Assembly: GCF_003569785.1 (NCBI RefSeq)
Contig: NZ_KZ984007.1
Coordinates: forward strand, 1-62,006
DNA length: 62,006 bases
Direction of reading: 5' to 3'
Source: Leucobacter sp. wl10
Lineage (GTDB): Bacteria > Actinomycetota > Actinomycetes > Actinomycetales > Microbacteriaceae
Each line of letters begins with the position of its first letter. Position 1 is the stretch's first letter. The notes under the pieces were generated by a model that saw nothing but the letters and a program-made list of their open reading frames with translations, was not told where the DNA came from and did not search any database. Below, piece after piece: positions 1 through 7,932 of the stretch. Both the position numbers and the translations under genes were made by a program.

Positions 1-143
1 ACCCGGTGTTGCATCGACCGGTTGAACTCACCCAGTATGAGGCGGCGTACATCGAGAAGTACGAGGCTCAGCTGGGCGACGTGCTCGAGCACAAGCAGCA
101 GGTCCACGAGCAGCTCCAGAGCATCATCGACGGGGCCTCGTGA
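1..143 (+). CDS. C-terminal end of an unidentified protein (partial)
   Basis: An open frame runs from the window edge to a TGA and gives the last 46 residues of a protein. The tail is acidic and helical, rich in Gln, Glu and Tyr, and looks like a coiled coil. The stop codon overlaps the GTG start of the adaptor gene by four bases (GTGA), so the two are probably translated together and the product may belong to the same exporter operon. I do not recognise the family from this fragment. Confidence 0.5.
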   Translation, partial: PVLHRPVELTQYEAAYIEKYEAQLGDVLEHKQQVHEQLQSIIDGAS

Positions 144-1396
144 ACGAGGATGCTCCGGGGACCGAGATGCCCGAGGTCAAGCTTAAACGGATCGCGCGCC
201 CCGTTTACGTCCTCGGAGCCTTGATCCTTGTCGCGGCCATGGTCGTCGTAGCCTTCCTCGCCGGGACCCAGATACAGAGTCCACAGGCGACGAACACCGC
301 CGAGGAGACGACCGCGCTACCGGTAACTGCACAGGTCGAGATGCGCGTCGTCCAGGAGGGGCTCCAGGTCCCCGGCAAGATCACCGCACCGGAGACGCTC
401 GACCTCAAGCTCGCAGGAGAGGGCTCTCTCGGAGTCGTCGCCACCACGGAGGAGGCGCCAGACCCTGAGGGTGCTGGTGGCGAGAAGCAGAAGGGCTCCG
501 AGGCTACCGAGGCGGCCGCCCCGTCGGGGTCGGACCGAAATGTGATCAGCCGCATGGTCGCCGCTGAGGGGAACCGTCTGGCCGCCGGAGATCTGCTGGC
601 GGAGGTCTCCGGTCGGCCAGTTATCGCCGCCCCATCCGGTACTCCGCTCTACCGCGACTTCGTGCTGGGGATCACCGGGGAGGACGTGCTGGCCGTTCAG
701 CAGATGCTTGCCGGGCTCGGCTACGTGGTCGACGTCGACGGCATCCTCGACGCGGACACCATGGACACGATCACCTACTGGTACTCGCAGCTCGGGTACG
801 AGCTGCCCAAGAGCGGCGCCGGGAAGCGCGGCCTGCCGTGGAAGGAGCTCCTCCCATTGCCATCCGGCTCGCTCACGGTCACCACGACCGGGGGAAGCGG
901 CACCGTGCTTGGCGGGGACACCGCTCTGATGAAAGTGCGACGAGGCGATCCGGTGGTGGAGGCGACCGTCGACGCGGTGCAGGTGGGCGAGTTCCGAGAC
1001 GCGAAAACCGTCTACGTGCTCTTCGAAGGCAAGAGTCTCGAGGCGGAGGTCCTCGCGATCGGCGACCTGAAGACCGACGACGACACCGGCGTCTCCGGCC
1101 ATACCGTGACTGTGGCGTGCCCGCCAGATCTTGCCGAGCGTTCAGGCGAGGTCACATCGGTGTCGATCGCGACGGCGAAGCCCGAGGAAGCCTCCTTCGC
1201 AGTGCCGGTTGCCGCGATCGACGAGGACGGACAGTCCCAGTTCGTGCGCCTGCAGCCCGCCGACACGGAGGCAGCGGACAGCGAGGAACGATCCGCTGAG
1301 CGCGTCGACATCGAGGTGCTCGCCGTCTCCGGTGGGTGGGCGGCCATCGCCGAGAACGACAAACTCCCAGAAGGAGCTGAGATCCGTGTCCAATGA
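140..1396 (+). CDS. MacA/HlyD-like adaptor protein with peptidoglycan-binding domain
   Basis: Probable membrane-anchored extracytoplasmic subunit of the ABC exporter encoded immediately downstream. A short basic N-terminus is followed by one membrane segment (about residues 21-41). After an acidic, low-complexity linker (about 100-130) comes a lipoyl/barrel-like segment, then a peptidoglycan-binding type 1 fold at about 178-220 (EDVLAVQQMLAGLGY region), and then a second barrel-like region to the C-terminus. This domain order is common in actinobacterial adaptor subunits paired with MacB-type transporters. The GTG start overlaps the previous stop, and the 3' end overlaps the ABC gene by 11 bases. 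Substrate unknown. Confidence 0.75.
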   Translation: MNEDAPGTEMPEVKLKRIARPVYVLGALILVAAMVVVAFLAGTQIQSPQATNTAEETTALPVTAQVEMRVVQEGLQVPGKITAPETLDLKLAGEGSLGVVATTEEAPDPEGAGGEKQKGSEATEAAAPSGSDRNVISRMVAAEGNRLAAGDLLAEVSGRPVIAAPSGTPLYRDFVLGITGEDVLAVQQMLAGLGYVVDVDGILDADTMDTITYWYSQLGYELPKSGAGKRGLPWKELLPLPSGSLTVTTTGGSGTVLGGDTALMKVRRGDPVVEATVDAVQVGEFRDAKTVYVLFEGKSLEAEVLAIGDLKTDDDTGVSGHTVTVACPPDLAERSGEVTSVSIATAKPEEASFAVPVAAIDEDGQSQFVRLQPADTEAADSEERSAERVDIEVLAVSGGWAAIAENDKLPEGAEIRVQ

Positions 1397-3368
1397 GCGA
1401 ATCGAGATCCTCCGCATGGAGGGCGTCGGACGCACTTACGGCGGAGCGAGCGAGGCCCCCGCGCTCTCTGAGGTCTCCCTCTCGATCCTGCAGGGCGAGT
1501 TCGTCGCGGTCATCGGCGCCTCGGGTGCGGGCAAGTCCACTCTCTTGAACCTGTTCGGTCTCCTGGACACGGCAAGCACCGGGAAGTACCTGGTGGCGGG
1601 GCACGATATCGCCGAGCTGAGCGATCGAGAACGGGATCGGCTGCGTGCCAGTACGTTCGGGTTCGTCTTCCAGGAATCCCACATGCTCCTGAAAGAGACC
1701 GCAGGCGGCAATGCCGCTCTCGGGCTGTCCATCAACGAGGTGGACCCCGAGCTGCGCCCGCCGATCGTGTCAGAGGCGCTGGAGACAGTCCACCTGCTCG
1801 AGAAGGCGGGAGACCTGGCAGGGAACCTCTCCGGCGGTGAGCGTCAGCGAGTGGCCATCGCGCGAGCGATCGCCACCTCACCCCGGATCCTGCTCGCAGA
1901 CGAGCCCACCGGCGCCTTGGACACCGTCAACTCGAAGCGTGTCGTGCGCACGCTCCGACAGCTCAACGACGAAGGGGTGACGGTGATCATGATCACCCAC
2001 GACCCCGTCGTCGCCCAAGCGGCAGACCGTATCATTGAGATCAGCGACGGTAAGATCATGTCCGACTCATCCGAGCCGACGGTGCACAGGAGTGCCGAAG
2101 GCCTCCACCGAGAACCGGCGGCACTGCCGGCCCGCACCCAGTCGACCTGGTCACGCGTCCGCGAACGTATCGGGTCGGCCATCTCCAACCACACCGTCCA
2201 TGCGGCCCGCGCAGCCCTGCTCCTACTGGCGTTCACCGTCGGCTCGGGAGGGCTGGTGACGGCCATCGGACTGAGCCAAAGCGCCGCGGCTCAGGTGGTC
2301 GGGCGGTTGGACTCCGCTGCGCTGGACGAGTTCCTCGTGGTACCGAAGAACGCACCATCGGCCGTCCGATCGGAGTTCGCGCTGCCGGAGACGGCCTCTG
2401 CCTCCGAGGTCGCAGAGGTCGCCACGGCACGCGTCGGCGCGCTGGACGGGGTGAGGAGCGTCGGCCTCACCGCGATCGCCGAGTTCGACGAGAAGATCAC
2501 ATTGCTGAACCCGACGACAGTCCACGAGCAACCGGCTGTGTCTCCGGACATCAGAGTGGTCGACAGCACGTACCTCCGGCTGCAAGGCGTCAGGACCGAC
2601 CGGGAGGTCTCAGTCCAACGGCTCTTCGCCGCTGACGCACAGATCCCGGCGGTCGTACTCGGCCCGGCGCTGGCGGAGAAGCTGGGGTACGACCAAGAGG
2701 TGCCCGGTGCACAGCTCTGGATCGGGTCGACTCCCGCCGCGATCGTCGGGATCATCGACGACCTGGGGGAGGAGCCAAGACTGGACTCCGCCCTGGTCGT
2801 GAACCCTGCCCTGGCCGCGACGGTCTCGGCCGCAGACCCGTCCCTGATCGTCCAGACTGCTCCAGGGGAGCCAGCCCGCCTCGCAGAGAGCATCGGTATC
2901 GCCATCGCTCCAGGTGACGCATCGCTGTTCAAGGCCGAGACCGTGGCCGACCTGCGTTCGCTCACACAGGGAGTCGCCGGCGACCTCGTCTCCCTGATCA
3001 ACATCGTGTCCTGGGTGCTGCTTGTCCTCTCCTCGCTGAGCGCAGCGACTGCCGCATATCTCTCCGTTCACGCACGAGCCGCGGAGATCGCCCTGCGCCG
3101 TGCAGTGGGGGAGAGCAGGCGCTCGATCTGGGGCCAGTTCGTCTTGGAGGGGCTGATCGTCGGCCTGCTCGGCGGCGTGCTCGGCAGCGCCCTGGGCGTC
3201 ACCATGCTCGTGCTCTTCGCGACCATGCAGGGATGGACCCCGACCTTCAACCTCATGTTCCTCGCCCTCGGGGTCGCCACCGGAGCCGCCACAGGACTCC
3301 TTGCGTCTCTGTACCCCGCAGCGGTCGCTGCCCGCCAGGACCCCGCTCTCGCAGTCCGGGGGACCTGA
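1386..3368 (+). CDS. MacB-like ABC transporter, fused ATPase and permease
   Basis: A 660-residue protein combining both halves of a MacB-type exporter. The ATPase half has Walker A GASGAGKST (about 44-52), the Q-loop Gln96, signature LSGGERQ (148-154), Walker B ILLADEPT (168-175) and an H-loop in MITHD. The permease half follows from about residue 265: a first membrane helix, a large extracytoplasmic domain, and three C-terminal helices of the FtsX/MacB type. I chose the GTG at 1386 because AAGGAG sits nine bases upstream (1371-1376) and the ATPase begins directly after it; the open frame upstream lies antiparallel in phase to the adaptor gene and is not coding. Likely exports a peptide, lipid or antibiotic; substrate not readable. 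Confidence 0.85.
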   Translation: MSNERIEILRMEGVGRTYGGASEAPALSEVSLSILQGEFVAVIGASGAGKSTLLNLFGLLDTASTGKYLVAGHDIAELSDRERDRLRASTFGFVFQESHMLLKETAGGNAALGLSINEVDPELRPPIVSEALETVHLLEKAGDLAGNLSGGERQRVAIARAIATSPRILLADEPTGALDTVNSKRVVRTLRQLNDEGVTVIMITHDPVVAQAADRIIEISDGKIMSDSSEPTVHRSAEGLHREPAALPARTQSTWSRVRERIGSAISNHTVHAARAALLLLAFTVGSGGLVTAIGLSQSAAAQVVGRLDSAALDEFLVVPKNAPSAVRSEFALPETASASEVAEVATARVGALDGVRSVGLTAIAEFDEKITLLNPTTVHEQPAVSPDIRVVDSTYLRLQGVRTDREVSVQRLFAADAQIPAVVLGPALAEKLGYDQEVPGAQLWIGSTPAAIVGIIDDLGEEPRLDSALVVNPALAATVSAADPSLIVQTAPGEPARLAESIGIAIAPGDASLFKAETVADLRSLTQGVAGDLVSLINIVSWVLLVLSSLSAATAAYLSVHARAAEIALRRAVGESRRSIWGQFVLEGLIVGLLGGVLGSALGVTMLVLFATMQGWTPTFNLMFLALGVATGAATGLLASLYPAAVAARQDPALAVRGT

Positions 3369-3430
3369 TCGTGCGCGCACCCGAGCGGATGAATCGTGAA
3401 CGCGAACGCCGCGAGACGACAATACGGAGT

Positions 3431-4033
3431 ATGAGGCACGAGCAGGCTACCGACGCGGAGGTGATCGCGACCTCACGCGAGCGTCCGCAGGAGTTCGCCG
3501 TCCTGTACGACAGGCATGCCGCAGCGGTGTCACGATACCTGGCGTCCAGGATCGGACAGGGCCCCAGCGCCGAGGACCTCCTGCACGATACGTTTCTTAC
3601 GGCACTGGAGCTGCGCGATGGCTACGATCCGAGCTATCCCAGCGCGCTGCCCTGGCTGCTCGGGATCAGCACCCGACTGATCAAGAAGCACCGTCGTCTC
3701 GAGCACAAAGCGTTGCGCATTACCTCGACAGAGGCGGATCTAGCGGGGGAGGGGTCCGCACGAATGGTGGTGGACCCCACCGCCGAGATCGAGTCGAGAC
3801 TGGATGCAGCCGTGGCTACCAGTCACCTTCGTGTCGCGCTCACCAAGCTGAAGCCTCGCGACCGCGACGTCCTCCACCTCTACGCGTTCACCGACCTGGA
3901 TCTCGTCGGCATCGCCGAGGTCCTGGCGGTGCCAGTCGGTACCGTGCGGTCGCGACTGCATCGCATCAGAAAGACCCTCAAGACCCACCTTGGAGCGACC
4001 TACTTGGCTGAGAAGGAGCACACTCATGGATGA
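3431..4033 (+). CDS. ECF-type RNA polymerase sigma factor
   Basis: A 200-residue sigma-70 family protein. Region 2 lies at about residues 20-62 (FAVLYDRHAAAVSRY, then AEDLLHDTFLTALE) and region 4 at about 135-185 (LKPRDRDVLHLYAFTDLDL followed by a helix-turn-helix ending VRSRLHRIRK). It has only these two regions, as in ECF sigmas. The gene follows the ABC transporter and overlaps the next gene by eight bases, so that product is its likely partner. The start is uncertain: ATG 3389 and GTG 3371 are also in frame, and none has an ideal ribosome binding site; ATG 3431 gives the usual ECF N-terminus. Confidence 0.85.
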   Translation: MRHEQATDAEVIATSRERPQEFAVLYDRHAAAVSRYLASRIGQGPSAEDLLHDTFLTALELRDGYDPSYPSALPWLLGISTRLIKKHRRLEHKALRITSTEADLAGEGSARMVVDPTAEIESRLDAAVATSHLRVALTKLKPRDRDVLHLYAFTDLDLVGIAEVLAVPVGTVRSRLHRIRKTLKTHLGATYLAEKEHTHG

Positions 4034-5099
4034 GTTCGAGACACTGCGACGCCTCCGGCCGGACGTCGAGCCGAGCGAGGAGTCTCTGGCACGCGGTAAG
4101 GCACGCCTGGAACGAGCGATCCAGGAGGAGCAGAAGGCGCGACACCGCGCGGCGCTCCCCGTGAAGACACGCCCCGGTCGCTCACGGGTCTGGCTTCCCG
4201 TGCTGGGAGCGGGCCTGGCAGCAGCCGCGGTTGCCGTGTTCAGCGTGATCGTGCCGTTCTCGGGCCAGACGCCGGCAGAGGCCGCCGAGCTGCTCTACAA
4301 GGCGGCAGACGACGCCAGGTTCGACGCCCTGCAGCTCGACCCGGGATCCTTCCTCGAGGTCGAGACGAGCGCCATGGAGCTCACGATCCTGGGCGCGGCG
4401 GACCCGAGTGAGGAGTCCGGCTACCTGAGCCGGCAGACCATCACCTCCTACATCCCACCCGACCGAGACTCCGACTGGATCGTGCAGACCAGCGCGCCGG
4501 AGCTTGTGAACACCCTGCCCGGGACGGACGCCGCCGGGACCGACGCACAGGCGGAGGCCGATCTCGCGGAGCGGGCTGAGACCGACCCGCCCGGCGTAAT
4601 GCGCTGGCCGGGCGGACGTCCGGCACCCACAGCCGATGACCTCGCGAACCCCGATCCGATCGACACTGATGCGCAGATCCTCGATGCGCCTCGCGATCCG
4701 GACGAGCTGCTGACCTACATCACACAGGAGCTCGGCACCAAAGGGCGCCCGAGCGACGCCGCGGTCTTCGAATGGCTCCGACCGGTGCTCGCCGACCCCA
4801 GCCTCCCTGCCGACCTGCGCGCCGCCGCGTTCGACGCCCTCGCGAGCCTGGACAGCGTCACGATCTCCAGCGAGTCCGCGGCGATCGAGGGGGCCGAGGG
4901 TGTCGGGATCACCTTCGATGATCAATCCGGTGACACACGGGACGAGCTCGTGCTGGACCGAGACAGCGGCCGCTTCCTCGGCTACCGCACACTCCAGGTA
5001 AGCACGACAGAGCTGCAGCCCTATATCCCCGCAGGGACCGTGATCGCCTACAGCGCCACAGCGTATCGGGTCAGCGACAGCGCGCCAGACGTGCCGTAG
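4026..5099 (+). CDS. CU044_5270-like membrane protein, probable anti-sigma or sigma-linked protein
   Basis: A 357-residue protein with an acidic-to-basic cytoplasmic N-terminus (about 1-55), one membrane helix (about 56-78) and a large outside domain. The architecture and position directly after an ECF sigma gene match the actinobacterial CU044_5270 family, commonly found with sigma factors. No zinc anti-sigma HxxxCxxC motif is visible, so a ZAS-type anti-sigma role is not supported by sequence alone. Translation is probably coupled to the sigma gene by the eight-base overlap. It could sense an envelope signal linked to the exporter upstream; that is inference. Confidence 0.7.
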   Translation: MDEFETLRRLRPDVEPSEESLARGKARLERAIQEEQKARHRAALPVKTRPGRSRVWLPVLGAGLAAAAVAVFSVIVPFSGQTPAEAAELLYKAADDARFDALQLDPGSFLEVETSAMELTILGAADPSEESGYLSRQTITSYIPPDRDSDWIVQTSAPELVNTLPGTDAAGTDAQAEADLAERAETDPPGVMRWPGGRPAPTADDLANPDPIDTDAQILDAPRDPDELLTYITQELGTKGRPSDAAVFEWLRPVLADPSLPADLRAAAFDALASLDSVTISSESAAIEGAEGVGITFDDQSGDTRDELVLDRDSGRFLGYRTLQVSTTELQPYIPAGTVIAYSATAYRVSDSAPDVP

Positions 5100-5119
5100 C
5101 GCGACCGAACCCGTGAGTC

Positions 5120-5728
5120 CTACTCCGGGCTTCCGGTCGCCACGCGCAACTCGCGTTCGACGACCTCCGCGGTCATCCGGGCAGCGTCTGCGCTCAGATC
5201 CGCGCTTGCGGACGGAACCATAGACAGCGACATCAGCGGCCCCAGCAGGAGATTGCAGATGAAGACGAGGTTGTAGCTCCCCGTTCCCAGCTCACCGCGG
5301 TCGACGGCGTTGTCGATCACCTCTTTGACCCGTAGCCGACGGGGCAGGATGAACTCCTCGTAGAGCAGCTTGCCCAACTTGGGGTCATCGCTCACCGCTT
5401 TCAGCAGGGCCGGAAGCGTCTTCGCCATCAACGGCTCGGACAGCATCTTCGCCTCATTCAGCTGCAGCTGCAAGAGGTCACCGGCGAGGGTGCCTGTGGG
5501 TTCTACCCGATTGTCACCGTACCGGCGAAGCAGCACCTCGAGAGTGAGGTGCGCGAGGTCAGGGAATCGCCGGTACATGGCTGGGCGACTCGTCTGCGCC
5601 TCCGAGACGAGCGCCTCGACACGGAGCCCTTGGAAGCCATCGGTCTCTAGAATGCGCTCAGCGGTGTCGAGCAGCTTCTCGCTGATCTTCGGGTCGGTCG
5701 GTCGTCCGTTCCCTTTGGGGGTAGGCAT
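5120..5728 (-). CDS. TetR/AcrR family transcriptional regulator
   Basis: A 202-residue repressor-type protein. The N-terminal helix-turn-helix spans about residues 14-60 and includes ILETDGFQGLRVEALV and TSRPAMYRRFPD, a good TetR DNA-binding domain. The remainder is an all-helical ligand domain with no feature that predicts the ligand. It converges on the sigma/anti-sigma-like operon with 20 bases between stop codons, and sits 63 bases downstream of the gamma-butyrolactone-receptor-like gene, so it may be the last gene of an avrD-tetR-tetR unit. Confidence 0.85.
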   Translation of the reverse strand: MPTPKGNGRPTDPKISEKLLDTAERILETDGFQGLRVEALVSEAQTSRPAMYRRFPDLAHLTLEVLLRRYGDNRVEPTGTLAGDLLQLQLNEAKMLSEPLMAKTLPALLKAVSDDPKLGKLLYEEFILPRRLRVKEVIDNAVDRGELGTGSYNLVFICNLLLGPLMSLSMVPSASADLSADAARMTAEVVERELRVATGSPE

Positions 5729-5791
5729 GACCCAACGTTACCGCAGCGGACGTTACCGTCCCAAGGTAGGTGTGCAGGTTCTCGGCTTATC

Positions 5792-6349
5792 TCAAGCGCG
5801 GATCCCATCGAGCACGTATCCGAGGCTGCGGGAGAGACTCTCAGGAAGCATTGACCAGTCGCCGGTGTAGGCGGCGAGATCCTTGGCGCCGTAACCGACA
5901 GCGACGAGGGCCCATGCCACCGACCGCGTGTCGAAGTCGTCGCGCAGCACACCTTCATCTCGGGCTTGCTCGAGGGTCTGCAGCAGGAACGCGTGCCACG
6001 TGCCGTACGGGTCGATGACGCGATCCGGGAACTCATGGCGGGCCTCCGCGGCGAGCCTCATGCCTGCTCTCACGACCGGTTCGTCGGCCATGAGTCGACC
6101 GACGGCCGCGAACACCCTCTCGAGTCGATCGAGCGCTGAGTCGGCCGCCGCGACGGCCTGCCTTTGAGCTTCGCGCATAGCGGTGCCCTCGGAGTCCATG
6201 ATGGCATTGGCGACCTCGTGACGCTGTTCCTCGACCCGAGCGGGGTCATGATCCCCACCGAACACTTTTCTCATATCGGCGCCGCCGTAGCCGCGCTCGG
6301 AGAACTCCTTCGCTGCCGACACGAGGACGGATTGCGTGATCACGATCAT
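5792..6349 (-). CDS. Gamma-butyrolactone receptor-like TetR regulator with damaged DNA-binding domain
   Basis: A 185-residue open frame whose C-terminal two thirds resemble ArpA/ScbR-type receptors, with MADEPVVRAGMRLA and the following helices typical of their ligand domain. The N-terminus starts well (SVLVSAAKEFSERGYGGADMRK), but the expected recognition helix and following residues are replaced by a shorter unrelated segment (about residues 30-48). A neighbouring frame contains a fragment reading VGIMTP, as expected for the missing helix, which suggests small deletions with frame changes. The ATG overlaps the avrD stop by four bases (ATGA), so the two are coupled. It may be a pseudogene or a ligand-binding pseudo-receptor. 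Confidence 0.7.
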   Translation of the reverse strand: MIVITQSVLVSAAKEFSERGYGGADMRKVFGGDHDPARVEEQRHEVANAIMDSEGTAMREAQRQAVAAADSALDRLERVFAAVGRLMADEPVVRAGMRLAAEARHEFPDRVIDPYGTWHAFLLQTLEQARDEGVLRDDFDTRSVAWALVAVGYGAKDLAAYTGDWSMLPESLSRSLGYVLDGIRA

Positions 6350-7311
6350 GCCGCCCTGCCCACCTGGACCGTCGAACCAATAGGGTTCCGTGTCTCGAAG
6401 AAAGCAAGCCGTGCGCTGGCCTCAACCCCATCGGAGGAGGATGACGCGGAGAGAAGATCATGGATGATGACGCCATCCCGGTTGAGAGCACGCTCCCTGA
6501 CCAGGCGGGTTCGAGTGGTCAGCATGGTCGGAAGCTCGGAAGGGAATCCATTCGCTTTGATAGACATCGTACGCATCCAGAGATTGCCCATGTCGGTGCG
6601 CTGGATGCCTTTCACGGCGCAGACGAGCGCCTGCGTCATCTGCCCCATGGTCACGAGGTAGTCGATCACCGTCGCTGACGGCCAAGCGTTCGCCTGGATG
6701 CCGGTGAAGAGGTCTCGCACAGGGGCGACGAGGTCGAAGCAGTGCTCCGCCGTGACCGTGCGGCCAGGGAGGTCCCACTCCAAGATGCGGGTGCGTCCTC
6801 TGATACTCGCGAAAGAGTCGGGATACACGTCATGCCGCGGACGGCCCTGAATCGTCGGACGTACGTCGTGCTCGCGCAGCAGGGCTCCGGAGAGCTGAAT
6901 CCTCGCACCGATGTTGCCGGCTCTCACGCTGAGCTCGATCACCCCCGTGGCGGCGTCGCGCTGCGCGGCGAGGAGCTCGATCGGGACGGCATCCAGTTTG
7001 GTCCATGGCTCGGGGCCTGCTCGTAGCTCGACTCCGACGATGCACGCTGCTGCGAGGCTTGACGGGTCGAGACAGCGCGCTTGGGCCGCCATCAGTGCGA
7101 GCACGACGGCGTCGACTGAGCTGAGGTGCGCTTGACGCGGTCGGTCGTTCTCGTCGAGCGACCAGCCTTCCGGGTAGAGTACACCGGCCGTCGCCTGGCC
7201 GTCGTTCCAAGCCAGGTCTGTGTAAGTGACGTCGCGGTAGCCGGCCCCGAAGTAGCGGCTTTGCTCGGCCCCGAGCCAGTAGTCGAATGAGTGAGATTCT
7301 ACGAGCGGCAC
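6346..7311 (-). CDS. AvrD-family protein (syringolide-type signal biosynthesis)
   Basis: A 321-residue protein resembling the Pseudomonas syringae AvrD family: an N-terminal FDYWLGAEQSRYFGAGYRDV segment, a YPEGWS stretch, then QAHLSSVDAVVLALM. Family AvrD proteins are about 310 residues and direct synthesis of syringolides, acyl-sugar lactones structurally related to gamma-butyrolactone signals. I chose the GTG at 7311 because AGAGGAGG lies five bases upstream; the longer open frame to 7533 adds a Cys- and Thr-rich tail without similarity. The gene overlaps a gamma-butyrolactone-receptor-like regulator, which supports a signal-synthesis role. Family assignment is from recall of conserved motifs and needs a profile search. 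Confidence 0.65.
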   Translation of the reverse strand: MPLVESHSFDYWLGAEQSRYFGAGYRDVTYTDLAWNDGQATAGVLYPEGWSLDENDRPRQAHLSSVDAVVLALMAAQARCLDPSSLAAACIVGVELRAGPEPWTKLDAVPIELLAAQRDAATGVIELSVRAGNIGARIQLSGALLREHDVRPTIQGRPRHDVYPDSFASIRGRTRILEWDLPGRTVTAEHCFDLVAPVRDLFTGIQANAWPSATVIDYLVTMGQMTQALVCAVKGIQRTDMGNLWMRTMSIKANGFPSELPTMLTTRTRLVRERALNRDGVIIHDLLSASSSSDGVEASARLAFFETRNPIGSTVQVGRAA

Positions 7312-7315
7312 AGCA

Positions 7316-7323
7316 TCCTCCTC
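7316..7323 (-). promoter_or_regulatory. Strong ribosome binding site deciding the avrD start
   Basis: AGAGGAGG on the minus strand is followed, five bases later, by the GTG at 7311. It is the only strong Shine-Dalgarno match in the region and fixes the start well inside the longest open frame. Confidence 0.7.
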
Positions 7324-7371
7324 TGGATATGCCCTGCTCAGCGTTGAGGCAGGACCGCCCAAAACCCGGCA

Positions 7372-7396
7372 AATGTGGTTCAGGCGATCTAACATT
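7372..7396. promoter_or_regulatory. Possible receptor operator upstream of avrD (weak)
   Basis: The arms AATGT and ACATT are exact inverted repeats 15 bases apart, giving a 25-base element 61-85 bases upstream of the avrD start. Gamma-butyrolactone receptors bind partial palindromes of about 22-26 bases in such positions. The arms are short and the interior is not clearly symmetric, so chance is a real alternative. Confidence 0.25.
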
Positions 7397-7568
7397 ACCA
7401 TCGCGGATGTAACGAATTGGTCGCACTTACACTGTTCATTGCAGAGACACCAGGATTGAGTGCGTCTGGTCGGCGTTTGCGGCCGCGTGTGCCCGGCGCA
7501 GTTACTACGGGTGCCTATGTCCTGGGCACTCACGGGGAGCTCCCGTGCGACGAGGGATTTTGCCGAGG

Positions 7569-7929
7569 TTACGAGCGCTCGGCAGCGACCAGTGAGGTGC
7601 TCTTCAGGACTGCAACGTTGCTGGCTGTGCCTATCGGTTCTGGGAAGGTTTGAACGAGATAGTCCTCGCAGGCTTCATCGACGCCGAGATCAGGGTTCGT
7701 GTCGCGACCTCGAGCGGCGACACGAACCCTGAGGGGTCCCGACTCAAGGATGTCCAAGTCGACCGCCGGGTCGCCCGAGGACGCCATCAGTCCCATGAGG
7801 AACACCGGCAGCTCCGGGGAGAGGTGCGTTTCGCTCGAAGTCGGCGACGAGGCCCGCAAGCGCCTGGCCGTCAGGGAGCGCGGAGCGAAGGCCCGTGAAT
7901 GCCAGCTGAGCGTAGCTCGCTTGACGCGA
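7569..7929 (-). pseudogene. Frameshifted remnant of an unidentified gene
   Basis: Two minus-strand frames each read like protein. One covers about 7929-7800 (AFTGLRSALPDGQALAGLVADFER), the other about 7830-7569 (LSPELPVFLMGLMASSGDPAVDLDIL, ending LVAAERS). Joined by a single frameshift near 7820 they make one plausible C-terminal domain of about 115 residues. No start codon with a ribosome binding site is visible, and the fragment abuts the truncated tyrosine recombinase. I do not recognise the family. Confidence 0.45.
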
Positions 7930-7932
7930 TGG

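Noticed and set aside
6246..7533. Extended N-terminus for the AvrD-like protein (start at 7533)
   Set aside because: The extra 74 residues are Cys/Thr-rich without family similarity, and the strong ribosome site fixes the start at 7311.
7312..7568. A separate gene in the gap upstream of avrD
   Set aside because: The only open frames are short and unlike protein; the gap is more likely the avrD promoter region.
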